Source: Panicum virgatum (Eukaryota; Streptophyta; Magnoliopsida; Poales; Poaceae). Taken from it: 64,000 nt of DNA. The stretch lies in assembly GCF_016808335.1 (NCBI RefSeq), contig NC_053144.1, positions 70,045,400 to 70,109,399 on the forward strand, given 5' to 3'. Within the stretch, counting starts at the first letter, position 1. Every line of letters begins with the position of its first letter. Made by a program: the position numbers and the translations under genes. The notes under the pieces are model-generated. The model searched no databases. It was not told the origin of the DNA and saw only the letters and a program-made list of their open reading frames with translations. Below are positions 10,712 to 21,823 of the stretch, piece after piece.

Positions 10712-12182
10712 TTAGAAGTTATCGATGAAGATCTTCTTTAAGTCCTCCCACGAGTGGATCGAGTCATGTCTTAAGCTCTCGAGCCATATCAAGGGGGCGG
10801 ATTCCAGGGCCATCGGAAAATATATGATTTTAGTAGAATTTGTGCCTCCTGCTACTTCGATAGCGGTCGAGTAGATCCGTAGCCATTGTCTGGGATCATG
10901 TTTGCCATCGTACTTCTTCAGGTTCTGCATGTTCACTGGGTTGAAACCAGTCGGGTACTCGGCGTAATTTATGTTATGGCTGAAGGCCGGGAAACGGTCG
11001 GTTTCATCAACGAGTCGATCGTGACGTTTGGCGTTGATGAAGTCCCGTATGTCATTAGGGTAGCGGCCGTGACTTATCGAAGGACCAGCATGGTAACTTT
11101 CATCCTGATAGCTAGGCCGGGGTTGGTCACGCGGGTTGTCGCCTTGATTTGCTCCCTGGTGGCCCTTCTGTTTAGCAGGGGTTCGACTATTGTGGGAAAT
11201 GGATGGAGCCGGGTTCTGTCTCCCCATCTGACGCAAGGCATCTCTGGTCAAACGTTGAATTTCACGAATTTGAGGAGTGTCCGGCAGAGCCTGCATTAAT
11301 ATAGCTGCCTCGGCCAGGTTGATCAAAGAACCGTCGAATGCATTGTTGTCTGCTTCATCCAAGTCCTGTCGCAAGTTTCGCGGTCCGTGCTGAGTTGGAG
11401 TGCGCTGAGCTCGAGCAGTTGCGTTCCTTCTGCGAGTGGCACGGCGACGGTTGCGTCGTCGCCGGTTTTCCTTGTCTTGTTGGGACTGACAGCTCGTCGT
11501 CTGAAATTTGGTCGAGACTCTCGTTGGCATACCGATCTGCCTAGGAGCAGAGTGCACTCTCTTCTCCATGAAGCGAGACGTACACCTGTCTGTCCGGGGT
11601 CGAGTGAGTCATGTTGTAGTCGACCAAAGCGGTGTCGCCGATTTCTTCCTCTCTGACTGGAGAAAGGGGTTTGCCTGGCTGGTAAGGTAGATCCCATAGG
11701 CAAGCTACCAGTCGGGCATTGTTGACATAATCTGCGGATTCAGAGTCCTTCCAGAAGACGAATCGGCTTTGAGGCGTAGCCAAGATGGTCAGACCTTGGC
11801 AATCAGATGAATCCAAGTCGAGGTCAAAGTCATCGTCCGAGTCCGGGTAAGAGTCGAACAGGGGAGGAGTTCGAGTCCCAGTCCGGTCCCATTGGCGGGA
11901 AAGTGCTGAATATGACATGGCAGAATTCTTCAGTCCGAAAGGAAAGCGAGTTGGCATCGAGTCCGATAAGGACAAGCTCTCAATTTCCTTAGCGATTCCG
12001 GAAAGAAGGATCTCGGCGGAAGTGATTTCGCCGAGTTGTTCTCGCCGGAGTGTTTCTGTGCTCGCGGGGTCGATCAGATGGCTTGAGAAACCTCCTGAAC
12101 TGTTGGTGATGCAGACCCACGAGCCGAAAACGAAGGTGATTCCGGCGTCGATTGCTGGGAAACTGAATTCGAAGGATGCCAT
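10712..12182 (-). pseudogene. Tat Gag, frameshifted
   Basis: The start is taken as the ATG at 12182, which opens MASFEFSFPAIDAG about 50 bases after the LTR. The first frame ends at 11541 and a second frame (from 11569) continues with an arginine-rich linker. Next comes a gag domain containing KKYDGKHDPRQWLRIYSTAI and FPMALESAPLIWLESL. A stop at 10712-10714 interrupts the gag domain, and further stops follow toward 10394. Confidence 0.8.
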
Positions 12183-12210
12183 CGAATTCTTCTGTTGATC
12201 TTTGGCGAGA

Positions 12211-12230
12211 GGCCCCACGGTGGGCGCCAG
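12211..12230 (-). other. Primer-binding site of the Tat element
   Basis: Next to the LTR end the minus strand reads TGGCGCCCACCGTGGGGCC. TGGCGCC is the usual beginning of the primer-binding site in Ty3/gypsy elements. The tRNA species was not determined. Confidence 0.65.
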
Positions 12231-12231
12231 C

Positions 12232-12650
12232 TGTCGGTGTTTTACCGTCGAGTTCTCCAAGGGGTATCCCAAGGAGAGTGGTTATGAGTAGGGACTCGCC
12301 GAGATCAGAACGCGATGGTGCAAGGAATACAAGGATTTAAACAGGTTCGGGCCGCCGGAGCGTAATACCCTACGTCCTGTGTGGTGGTTTGTATTCCCTA
12401 TGATATTGTTCGATGTTTTGGAGGGGTCCCTGCTCGCCTTTATATAATTCGGGGAAGCAAGGCTACATGGAAAGTCCTAGCCGAGTATGTTTAGAGTCCT
12501 ACTCCGGGTGGGTCGGGTAGTTTCCATATACGTAGACCAGTTTCACTACTACACGAGTAGTTACAGTTAGAGGCATGATGTACCCATATAATACTCCCTA
12601 TTCCAAAATATTTTATGCCCATGAGCAGTCCTACCATCCCGGGTCTGACA
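12232..12650 (-). repeat. 5' LTR of the Tat element (419 bp)
   Basis: The plus-strand segment starts TGTCGGTGTTTTACC and ends GGGTCTGACA, giving TG...CA ends in both readings. A TATA-like TTATATAAAGG (minus strand, about 12437-12447) lies in the middle. No second copy is in the window, so the boundaries rest on the TG/CA ends, the adjacent primer-binding site and the gag start. Confidence 0.8.
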
Positions 12651-13592
12651 GGGGGCACACGAACAAGTGTTGGCTTTGATCGGCCAGGTCAACCAACCAA
12701 CCGGTCAGCACGATCACGATCACGAGGCGCACGCTGGCAGGAGTGCCGGATCCATCTGGACAGCGTTTTCGAGCAGCAGCTGACCGCTACAGTAGAGACC
12801 AGGAACAGGGGAGGTCGTGTTGGTGTGTGGAATCCATTCGAGTGGCGAGCAGTACACGCACCCACGGCTCTTGTGTGGGTGGGTGCATCATGTTCGCCGC
12901 GGAATCTCTCTCTCACTGTCTCTGCACACGCTCGGGACATGCATGAGCTGCTAGGGAGGTGGAGGCGGGGCGCGGCCTGGCCTGGACCACGGGCGGGCGG
13001 CATAGGAACAGCTTGCGACGCGTCCGCCCCTGACCCTGACCGTACCCGGAGCGGATGAGCCTGCGAAAAGGCGCCACGAAATGAGGAAGGGATCAAGAAC
13101 CAAATCCAACGCAGACGCAGGGGGGTGCGACAAGTTGCCAGGAGCAGGACACAACAGCTGTACAGCACTGTAGGAGTACCAGCTGCTGTGTTCTCCTCCC
13201 TTGGATTCAAATCCTGATAATCTTTTCAAAAAAAATTCAAATCCTGACGGAAGTCAGACAGATATCGCTTGCAGGCTTGCAGCCTGTTGGGCTTTGAGCC
13301 CATAGAATATGGTGTGAGCTTCTGCATGTTCTCTTAAATCAGGCCCATCATCCAAGTGAAGGAAACGAAGCGTCGTTGCCACGCGGCCACTCCTCCCCTC
13401 CCTCCAATTCAGGGGAGGATCGGAAGCCGCGAGCGATCCAGCAGCACGCTCGCGCGCGAGGGTAACGACGAGACGAGATCACCACACGGCAGGAAGGGAA
13501 GGGAACCAAGGAAAACATCGGATGATCAGGGCGACCCGACCGTGGATCTGATCTGAGCTGCTAGCTAGAGACGACGATCGACACGAGGCGAG
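12651..13592. other. Intergenic: upstream region and 5' UTR of the PLD gene
   Basis: No gene was recognised here. The open frames at 12689-13210 are GC-driven and match no family known to me. The last 250 bases are CT- and GC-rich and precede the PLD start codon, so they probably hold its promoter and 5' UTR. The Tat LTR ends 942 bp upstream of the ATG. Confidence 0.5.
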
Positions 13593-16500
13593 ATGCCTCA
13601 GGACGACGACGAGAGCATCGCATGGGTGGTGGCGGACGGCGACGCGCCGGCGGTGCTGCTCCACGGCAGCCTGGACATCTGGATCCACGACGCGCACAAC
13701 CTCCCCAACAAGGACATCCTCTCCAAGACCGTGCGCGACCTCATCTGCAAGTCCAAGTCCTCCGAGGCCATGACCAGCGACCCCTACGTGACCGTGCAGG
13801 TGGCCTCCGCCGTGGTGGCCCGCACCTTCGTCATCCCCGACGACGAGAACCCCGTCTGGGACCAGCACTTCGTCGTCAACGTCGCGCACCAGGCCGCCGC
13901 CGTCAACTTCGTCGTCAAGGACAGCGACGTCGTCGGCGCCGAGCTCATCGGCGTCGTCTCCATCCGCGCCGACTGCCTCCAGACCGGCGACAGGGTCGAG
14001 GGCACGTACCCGGTCCTCGAGCGCAACGGCAAGGAGTGCGCGCCCGGCGCCGTGCTGCGCCTGTCCGTGCAGTACCTCCCCGTCGCCAGGCTCACCATGT
14101 ACCACCACGGCGTCACCCCGGGCCCGGACTTCGCCGGCGTGCCCAGGACATACTTCCCGCTGCGCCGCGGCGGCAGGGTCACGCTGTACCAGGACGCGCA
14201 CGTGCCTGACGGGACCCTGCCGGAGATCAGGCTGGGCAACGGCGCCTGCTACCGCCAGGGCCAGTGCTGGCGCGACGTCTACGACGCCATATCCCACGCC
14301 AGGAGGCTCATCTACATCACCGGCTGGTCCGTCTTCCACACCATCCACCTGGTGCGCGACGGCACCGGCGGCATGCCGCTCGGCGATCTGCTCAGGAGGA
14401 AGTCGCAGGAGGGGGTGCGGGTCCTGCTGCTCGTCTGGGACGATCCCACGTCCCGGAGCGTCCTTGGCATCAAGATGGTACTATACGTATAGTATGCTTC
14501 AAATCTGTTTCTTGTGTCATAAATACTACCTGCCTCACATTTTCAGTGCTCGATCTCCTGCTTTATTTATTTGCAAATTGCAAGGGGTTCATTTCCCAAA
14601 AATCACGGTGCTGCATTTTCTTCTCATATAAATTTTGATTTCTGTTCTGAATTTCATCGCCACTGCAGTAATTGAGATCTCAGAGAGAGAGAGAGAGAGG
14701 AATTCATGAGTAGCCCATGTCCTAAAAACCAATGGTACTATATGCCATGTTATAGATAGAATCTGAACAAAACTTGTTTGCTGCTCATTGGCATTCTTAC
14801 CTGTAGGAAGGCTACATGGGCACGCGGGATGAAGAGACACGTAGATTTTTCAAGCATTCTTCAGTTCAGATACTGCTTTGCCCACGATCTGCTGGGAAAA
14901 GGCACAGCTGGGTGAAGCAACAGGTCTTATCCAGCCTCACTATTCTGATGGCCATATACCTCCATCCTTCATTTTGAATGTGCACTGATGGTAACTATTG
15001 GCTCCAGGAAACAGGGACTATATTCACTCATCATCAGAAAACGGTAATCGTGGATGCTGATGCCGACAACCATAGAAGGAAGATCGTTGCTTTTGTAGGA
15101 GGCCTTGATTTATGTGGAGGGCGATATGATACACCAAGACATACTCTATTTCGGACTCTTCAGACATTTCACAAGGAGGACTATTACAACCCAAACTTTG
15201 CGGTGAATATTCTTTCTCACATATATCGTCTTCAACTGACCTAGCTGTCGACTTTATGCAATGATCTTGGAGCTTTGCTGCAATTTGTTAGATCTCATAA
15301 ACCATTTTCCTTGCAGGTAGAAGATGCCCGTGGCCCAAGAGAGCCATGGCATGACCTGCATTCCAAGATCGACGGTCCGGCAGCATATGATGTCCTGAAA
15401 AACTTTGAGGAGCGGTGGTTAAAGGCATCGAAGCGCAGTGGGTCTAAGAAATTGACGAAATCACGCAATGATACATTGCTATGGATTGAAAAGATAACTG
15501 ATATTGCAACTATTGACGATGAAGTCTATTCAAATGACAATGATCCAGAGAGATGGGATGTTCAGGTAAGTCTATTCAAATGACAATGATTCCATTGTTA
15601 ATCGCAAAGCAAATTTTCCAGTCATCTGGTAGAGCACTGAGCAAATTTTACTTGGAAAGCAGATTTTCCGATCAATTGATTCGAACTCTGTCAAGGGTTT
15701 TCCAAAAGATCCACGAGAAGCCACCAGTAAGGTAACTGAAATGCACCACATCACAATCAAATTAACCACATATGTAGCGCCTCCATTTATTTGTACTAAA
15801 TAATACAACCTTTGGCTTTGGTCAACAGAATCTTGTTTGTGGGAAAAATGTACTGATTGATATGAGCGTGCATACAGCTTATGTGAATGCAATCCGAGGT
15901 GCCCAACATTTCATCTACATTGAGAACCAGTATTTTCTTGGTTCTTCATTCAACTGGGATTCGAATAAAGATATCGGTGAGCATAAAATTTCTTTTCCCT
16001 TTTGATCTGGAGTCCTGAACACGTACTTGGATCTCACACACTCCCATGTCACTCCCCTATTGTGTTCACCAGTCCAAATTCTGTTGATCCCTTCATTTTT
16101 CCCAAATAATGAGAGAAGAAATAATCAAAAGTACTCCAGAATTTGGGACACTGAATTACAGTACCATTGCAGGTGCTAATAATTTGATACCCATTGAGAT
16201 AGCACTTAAAATTGCAAACAAGATTTATGCTAATGAGAGATTCTCAGCATATATAATAATCCCAATGTGGCCTGAGGGTAACCCTACCGGTACTCCTACA
16301 CAAAGAATTCTTTACTGGCAGGTTAGATTCTATAACCCTTCTATTGTCATGAATTTGTTTCACTGTACACCCGTATAAGCTCCTTTTGAAACAATATAGT
16401 AACTTATCTCGTGCAATTCATTTCTCCCTTCTTTTGTCATTTATAGAACAAGACGATACAAATGATGTATGAGATAATTTATAAGGCGTTGAAGGAAGTA

Positions 16501-17461
16501 GGACTAGATGGTAAATATGAACCGCAGGATTACCTGAACTTCTTCTGCCTTGGTAATCGTGAAGCTGAGGACACTTCTTGCTCTTCCAGCGGATCATTCT
16601 CAGCCAGCAACCCACAGGTGAGATTGCAGATTGTAGTTCTGTTTTCTACTGCTGATTTCGGCGCACTTCGCAAGTGGCCAAAGCTGCAGGCCGCATTTTT
16701 CAAAAGAAAACAAAACGAAAGAATACAATATGCAGAATTTATGTTTCTCGCTCTCTCTCAACTTGGACAATCAATCAGGATCAATCTCGGAAGAACGGGA
16801 GATTCATGGTTTATGTGCACTCGAAAGGAATGATTGTGGATGATGAGTATGTGATCATTGGGTCGGCTAACATCAACCAGAGGTCCATGGAAGGAACTAG
16901 GGATACAGAGATTGCAATGGGTGCATACCAACCACAACACACATGGGCAAATACGCTTTCTGCTCCTCGTGGACAGGTAATGCGCTCTTTAGTTTGGATA
17001 AGTTGGCAACGCGGTGTCATCTACAGTATCATATTTACTGTGGCAAAGTGAGAAAGAAAGAAGTTTGTACTAGATTTTGGATGTTATTTTCCTTTAAAGA
17101 ATACGCAGGAGACATACATATTTTCACAGAGAGGAACAAACTGTGTTCACTGTGTTTTCACCTGCAGATTTTCGGGTACAGGATGTCTCTATGGGCGGAG
17201 CACATCGGAGCCATCGAAGAGAGCTTCACCAGGCCGGAAAGCCTGGAGTGCATGAGGCAGGTGCGGCACATTGGGCAGAAGAACTGGGATCAATTTTTCT
17301 CCAGCCATGTGACTAAGATGAAGGGACATCTGCTCAAGTACCCCGTTAGTGTCGATCCCGAAGGCAAGGTGAACCCTCTGCCCGGGTGTGCCACGTTTCC
17401 AGACCTTGGCGGGAACATCTGCGGCTCGTTCATGAATATCCAAGAAAACCTCACAATATGA
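13593..17461 (+). CDS. PLD: Phospholipase D delta-type, 10 exons, 824 residues
   Basis: It hydrolyses membrane phospholipids to phosphatidic acid and a head group, a lipid signal in plant stress responses. Exons: 13593-14477, 14807-14923, 15008-15202, 15317-15565, 15663-15731, 15829-15976, 16173-16321, 16447-16617, 16779-16976, 17168-17461. All junctions are GT/AG and keep frame. Residues about 20-160 form a calcium-binding C2 domain that opens [20 protein letters not shown], the delta-type wording. HKD motif 1 is HQKTVIVD (H343, K345, D350) in exon 3. HKD motif 2 is HSKGMIVD (H675, K677, D682) in exon 9. The conserved block [16 protein letters not shown] lies in exon 6. Both catalytic motifs are intact and the length fits the family, so the gene looks functional. 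The isoform is inferred from the N-terminus. Confidence 0.95.
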
Positions 17462-18649
17462 GCATAAACTTATATGGGGAGGTCATTACAGATGCCGTTG
17501 ATGCCATTCCTTGTCTGGAGAAAAGAAAATTCCATGTTTCTTTTTTGATTGATTCAAGAGATCACCTAGTTTCTGTACAAAGGTTATTATTATCATCAGA
17601 GATTAATGTTTTAATGCTCATAACCAACAGCATTGTCACCAAATGGTTCGTCAGTTCAGGTCCATAAACTGTGAGTCTGTGACATGAACAGATTAGTGGA
17701 TTTAGTTCTGTACTTTTCCCTGTATCTTAGCCTTATTACTCAAAACTTAGTTCCTGACAGAGGAAAAATCATTCAGAGATAAGGTAGTTTCCGCAGCAGC
17801 TCAAAAGGAATTGTAGCTGAAATTTTAGTAGTAGCGCACTCCAAAGTTGTCTGACATATAGATAATAGAGCATTTTCAGAATTGCCTAAGTGCATTTCGA
17901 TGTTGTCAACATGAAAATTCGTGAAAATTTTGGCACTTCATCTAAAATTCAAACATCACCAAGCCTAGTATACCAAAAAAAAGGAGGAGGAGAAACTAAA
18001 CAAACAAAATTCATTGACCGGCAGTAATTTGCAGTCCAAGTTCTACTACTGCAATGTGTCAAATTCACGCACAACTAAGGCCCAGAATGCAGACTACGAT
18101 GCTATTGCCGTTTCTTTTCTTTTTCTTTAAAAAAATCTCAGCCGAACTTAAATAAGAAATCAGCCGAATTCTAAGTACTACAGCAGCCGGCAGAATTCCT
18201 CCTAATAGGGCGAAGCTGGAGAGCGAAATGCTCACCTCTGTTGTTCGTTGTCACCGAAGCAGACGGGCACTCATCGTCATCCTTGAGCCCCCCGCATCCC
18301 CTACCGGCCGCATCGTAACGACATCGCGGTCTCCGGGGTCGAGCTTCTTTTGTCTCCCGTAGCGCAATCGGCCATCTCCGCCCGCGCTCAGTGAAAGTGG
18401 GTGTACCACCGAGTTTGCAACTAACGGGAACAACGGCCGGTCTCCCTCTGCTTCAGTCATCCGGTGAGCGGAGGGGGCGAAGGGAGGAGGGACAGTGACG
18501 TCCGGTGGGAAGGGGCGGCGGAAGGAGCAGAAGCCCATTGACGACGGTCGGCGGGGAAGAGGTAACCGAGGGGGTCTTTTGCATATTTTGAGGGACTATT
18601 TTGCAACAAATATTAACGTCAGACCCCAGTAGTAGTCTACATCTCCCTG
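17462..18649. other. Intergenic: PLD 3' flank and upstream region of the 2OG oxygenase gene
   Basis: It is AT-rich to about 18200 and then GC-rich. The AT-rich part after the PLD stop probably holds its 3' UTR. The GC-rich part (18240-18600) has open frames on the minus strand without recognisable domains. It is more likely the promoter and 5' UTR region of the next gene. Confidence 0.5.
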
Positions 18650-20362
18650 ATGCCACCGAACCGCAAGAGGCGAGCACCAGCCATGGAACCCGCGGTGGGA
18701 GGTGCGGGTCGGCAGCGCCAGAACAAAGCCTCGGCGGGCAAGAAAGCAAAGAAGGGAGGCGGCGAAGGCGGCAGATGGCCGGCGGTCAAGCCCAAGAAGG
18801 ATCTCCAGATCAATCGCCTCAAGGGCTCCCACCTCCTCACCGTAAGCATACCGCAGCCCCCCCTTGGCCCGGGAATCCGTAATCGCCCATGGTTGCATCC
18901 AACATCCTTTAGCTCCAACTACATGTGAAAAGGGTAATGAGCAATCAGCACTAGGATTGATGCTGCCGAGAAGCAGACGGGCCAACCTAGATTTTTGCTT
19001 CTTTTTTGGGGAACCGATGAAAACCTTGATTTGAGCGTTAGATAGATACGCAAATATTTTATTTGCCAATCTGTTCTCTGTAAGTAAACGCAAATCTTGG
19101 TATACCATGATTATACTACTAATAAGAAAGCTCCTGAAAGGCTGAAAGTAGAAGGCGTCTCTGATGTCATGATGTTCGATTGACAAGGAGTTGCTTATTA
19201 GGTCTCAAGTTAACCCGATTATGTCTCTTCTGAGCTATTGCTACACTTTGTATAGATTCCAGACTTCTTCACTTCCGCCGAGGCGAAGGCTTTCATTGAT
19301 GTCGCCGAGTCTATGGGCTTCACTCACCAGGGCAGTTTGGGACCACTAAAGGGGGAGGCTTACAGAGACAATGATCGTATATCTGTGACAGATCCATTGC
19401 TTGCTCAAGCCATTTGGGAATCAGGAATAAACAGAATATTTACAGACATCAATATCTCTGGCAAAGCAGCTACAGGATTGAATCCAAATATCAGGTTCTA
19501 CAGGTACGCATTATTAATGCCACTGATCTGCTGCTGGGCTAGTGCAATGTTAGAAAGCTCGAGTCGCTGCTGGTATAAGTGCTGATTTTTGCTGCGTACA
19601 GGTACACTGAAGGTCAGCGTTTTGGTAGGCATATCGATGAGAGTGTTGACCTCGGGGATGGTTCTAAAACGTATTATACGCTGTTGATATACCTTTCCGG
19701 CAAAGGCAGTGCAAAGGATTCATCAGGACAAGCTCTTGTTGGAGGGGAGACTGTATTTTATGATCAGAGAGGTGGAATTGTCGCCGAGGTACTTTCTGGT
19801 TCCAAAACCCTAATATCTTTGATAAGATCACATCAAGTTTGTCTAATTGTTTCATCAAAGAAATTCTTTCATGGAGAACTGCTGCTGCTGTTAAGGAAAT
19901 GAAGTTTATCATGTCTTTGGTTTGTCACACATGCTATTGAATATGCACTTGCTGCCATCCAGCATAGTGGTCTAGATTGCAAGAATTATGCCCAACATAA
20001 GTAATGATTTTGGAGTATGTCATGCAAATGACAGTTTACAAGTCTTTCTTGCACTTTAGAATTTCGTACAGATTATAGAAAAGCAGCCAAAATCATGCAT
20101 AATCTTGTAATTGCCCATACAAAATTTTGAAAGGGTACGTAGGGTGAAAAAAAATCGCACGAACCAATATATCTTATGGAGGTCAGATGAAATAGTGTCA
20201 CTATCAGAATAATCCTAATCTGAGGCTGATGTGTGATAGGTTGCTCCAGTGCAAGGAATGGCTCTCCTCCACTTACATGGCGCCAAATGTATGGTGCATG
20301 AAGCCCGGGTTGTGAAAAAGAACGCCAAGTATGTACTCCGTTCAGATGTTGTATTTTCTTAG
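18650..20362 (+). CDS. 2-oxoglutarate/Fe(II)-dependent oxygenase (prolyl-4-hydroxylase-like fold), 4 exons, 249 residues
   Basis: Exons: 18650-18841, 19256-19503, 19602-19788, 20240-20362, all with GT/AG borders and consistent phase. The N-terminal 60 residues are lysine- and arginine-rich (RKRRAP, GKKAKKGGG) and could act as a nuclear localisation signal, which is inference. The rest is a single Fe2OG domain. The iron ligands are H157 and D159 (GRHIDE) and H229 (MVHEA), with R243 (YVLRSD) as the expected 2-oxoglutarate-binding residue. The catalytic set is complete. The substrate is unknown. An upstream in-frame start is not obvious, and a second ATG at codon 12 is possible. No transmembrane segment was seen, unlike secretory-pathway prolyl 4-hydroxylases. 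Confidence 0.88.
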
Positions 20363-21823
20363 CTAAAGAAGTGCCTCAAGCTTTTGTTTCAGATCAGCTA
20401 CCCGTCTATGGCACAATGGATCTGGGAAGTACTTCTAGTTAGTTTCCCATTTTATACATTGATACATGATTCATGTAACCATTGCAGTGTTGGAAGAAAT
20501 CTTTTGACATCAGAATCATGTTTTCTTTTCTGTTGCTGAATTTGCTATTGCTTGAAAGTGCAAAAGAAGCAATATATGTGAACGTTGACTACACCTGGCA
20601 GCTGCAGTTTCAGAACCTCGTTGTGCTAGCTGTGACGGCTTGAAGCTAAACAAATGTTGGTGGTGGCGCAAACCGAACAAAATATGAACAGAACTTTATG
20701 AGATCTCTAGTAAGCGAAGTGTAATCCAATTAACCATACAGAACAAGAAGAATTCCAGGTTCTGATTGTTAACCATACCAAGACCCATATATTGTTCACC
20801 CAGCGTAGTGACCATATATTTCAAAACTCAGCGTCGCTAGTTACTTCCTCCTTCCCAAATTACAATTCATTTTAACCTTTCTAGATACATAGCTTTTGCC
20901 TGAGAGAGAGGACTACTCAGTATCAAGACACCTAGTTCGCCCAGACTAACTGATGGGCAAGGAGCCAAGGACTACCTGCTGAGTTTCAGAACACTGCGTA
21001 GTGGTTAGTGACCAACTTACTAGTAACATGGCCGCTCGGACTTACTTTCCAACAAAAAAAAAACATGGCCGCCCAGACTAATTGTTCGAGACAGAAAGGA
21101 AACTCTGGAAAGTGTGAAATTAATGGCATAAACCTAAATTTTCCACACACAAAGGACCACATTTTAGCACATAGCAGCGTTGCTGCACACAGATTTTAGC
21201 AATAAAACCGCTAACCACAAACTTTTAAAGCACAGCTTTGCTTACAATGAATAACTTTTCTCGGAATCCATCACTCTTGTCGCAAAATTCTGTTTTCTCA
21301 ACCATGATCACCATCGAATGATTATGATGATGGATAAGTCTTTGCCGTTGGTCTTTGTGGTCCCTTGTACCCCTGCAGCATCTTGTAGTCCTTAACATCT
21401 TGGACTGCAGGACAGCAGTTAGTGTCCTCTCTAGGACAGCAGTTAGTGTCCTCTCTAGGACAGCGGTTAGACTAGTGTTAGACTAGCATTATTGGCTTCG
21501 TTTGCTGCCCAGCAGCCTGCTGTATATATATGTGGCCACCCCTCCCGTTGGAAGGCATGGCATTGTGAGTGTGAATGAAGAAAAACCCAGAAAACTTCCC
21601 CAACTTGAGTGTCATCCTCTCAGCTCAATGAGAGTGAAAATTGAGCTTCTAACATATGATAGTAACATCTATACAAGACATTGGTATATTAGAGGATATA
21701 TCTCTTCAGTCATCATCATTGGAGTACATTGCAGACCTTTCAGCGAAAAGGTAGCACCTGTATTCCTAGTCCTAGCTGCAGCATCAGGATAACTTTGCTC
21801 CTGACAACATGACCTGTGAGAGA
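20363..21823. other. Intergenic between the 2OG oxygenase and ataxin-10 genes (convergent 3' ends)
   Basis: No gene was recognised. It holds the 3' flanks of both genes, a short 24-bp repeat run (21409-21470) and a stretch near 20845-20905 (CTTCCTCCTTCCCAAATTAC, then CTAGATACATAGC). The latter resembles one end of a Stowaway-type MITE, but no partner end was found. A TATATATATG run near 21520 follows the 24-bp repeats and could be a retrotransposon LTR remnant, which is weak evidence. Confidence 0.45.
21409..21470. repeat. Short tandem repeat, about 2.6 copies of 24 bp
   Basis: AGGACAGCAGTTAGTGTCCT followed by CTCT occurs at 21409 and 21433, and a partial third unit starts at 21457 with one change. 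Each unit is itself partly palindromic (AGGACA versus TGTCCT). Confidence 0.85.

Larger units (their letters stand above)
5513..12650 (-). mobile_element. Tat-lineage Ty3/gypsy retrotransposon, degenerate, 3' LTR not present
   Basis: The minus strand carries a 5' LTR (12232-12650), a primer-binding-site-like stretch, then gag, protease, RT, RNase H-like, integrase and a tandem-repeat 3' UTR. Integrase downstream of RT defines Ty3/gypsy. No chromodomain follows the integrase. The RNase H-like region (YFDGS, then NNEAEYEALL and GDS) resembles the extra archaeal-type RNase H of the Tat lineage. Frames are broken by many stops and shifts, and RT has lost its catalytic block, so the copy is inactive. 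The 3' LTR is missing, either beyond Sirevirus A or deleted. Confidence 0.88.

Noticed and set aside
12689..13210. 173-residue minus frame upstream of PLD
   Set aside because: No recognisable domain, biased composition and no supporting splice or start context.
13479..14348. 289-residue minus-strand frame over PLD exon 1
   Set aside because: It is the antisense shadow of a GC-rich exon with valine/aspartate/glycine-biased composition and no domain. The plus frame is clearly PLD.
20845..20905. Stowaway MITE
   Set aside because: Only one end-like stretch was found, with no matching inverted end or TA duplication.
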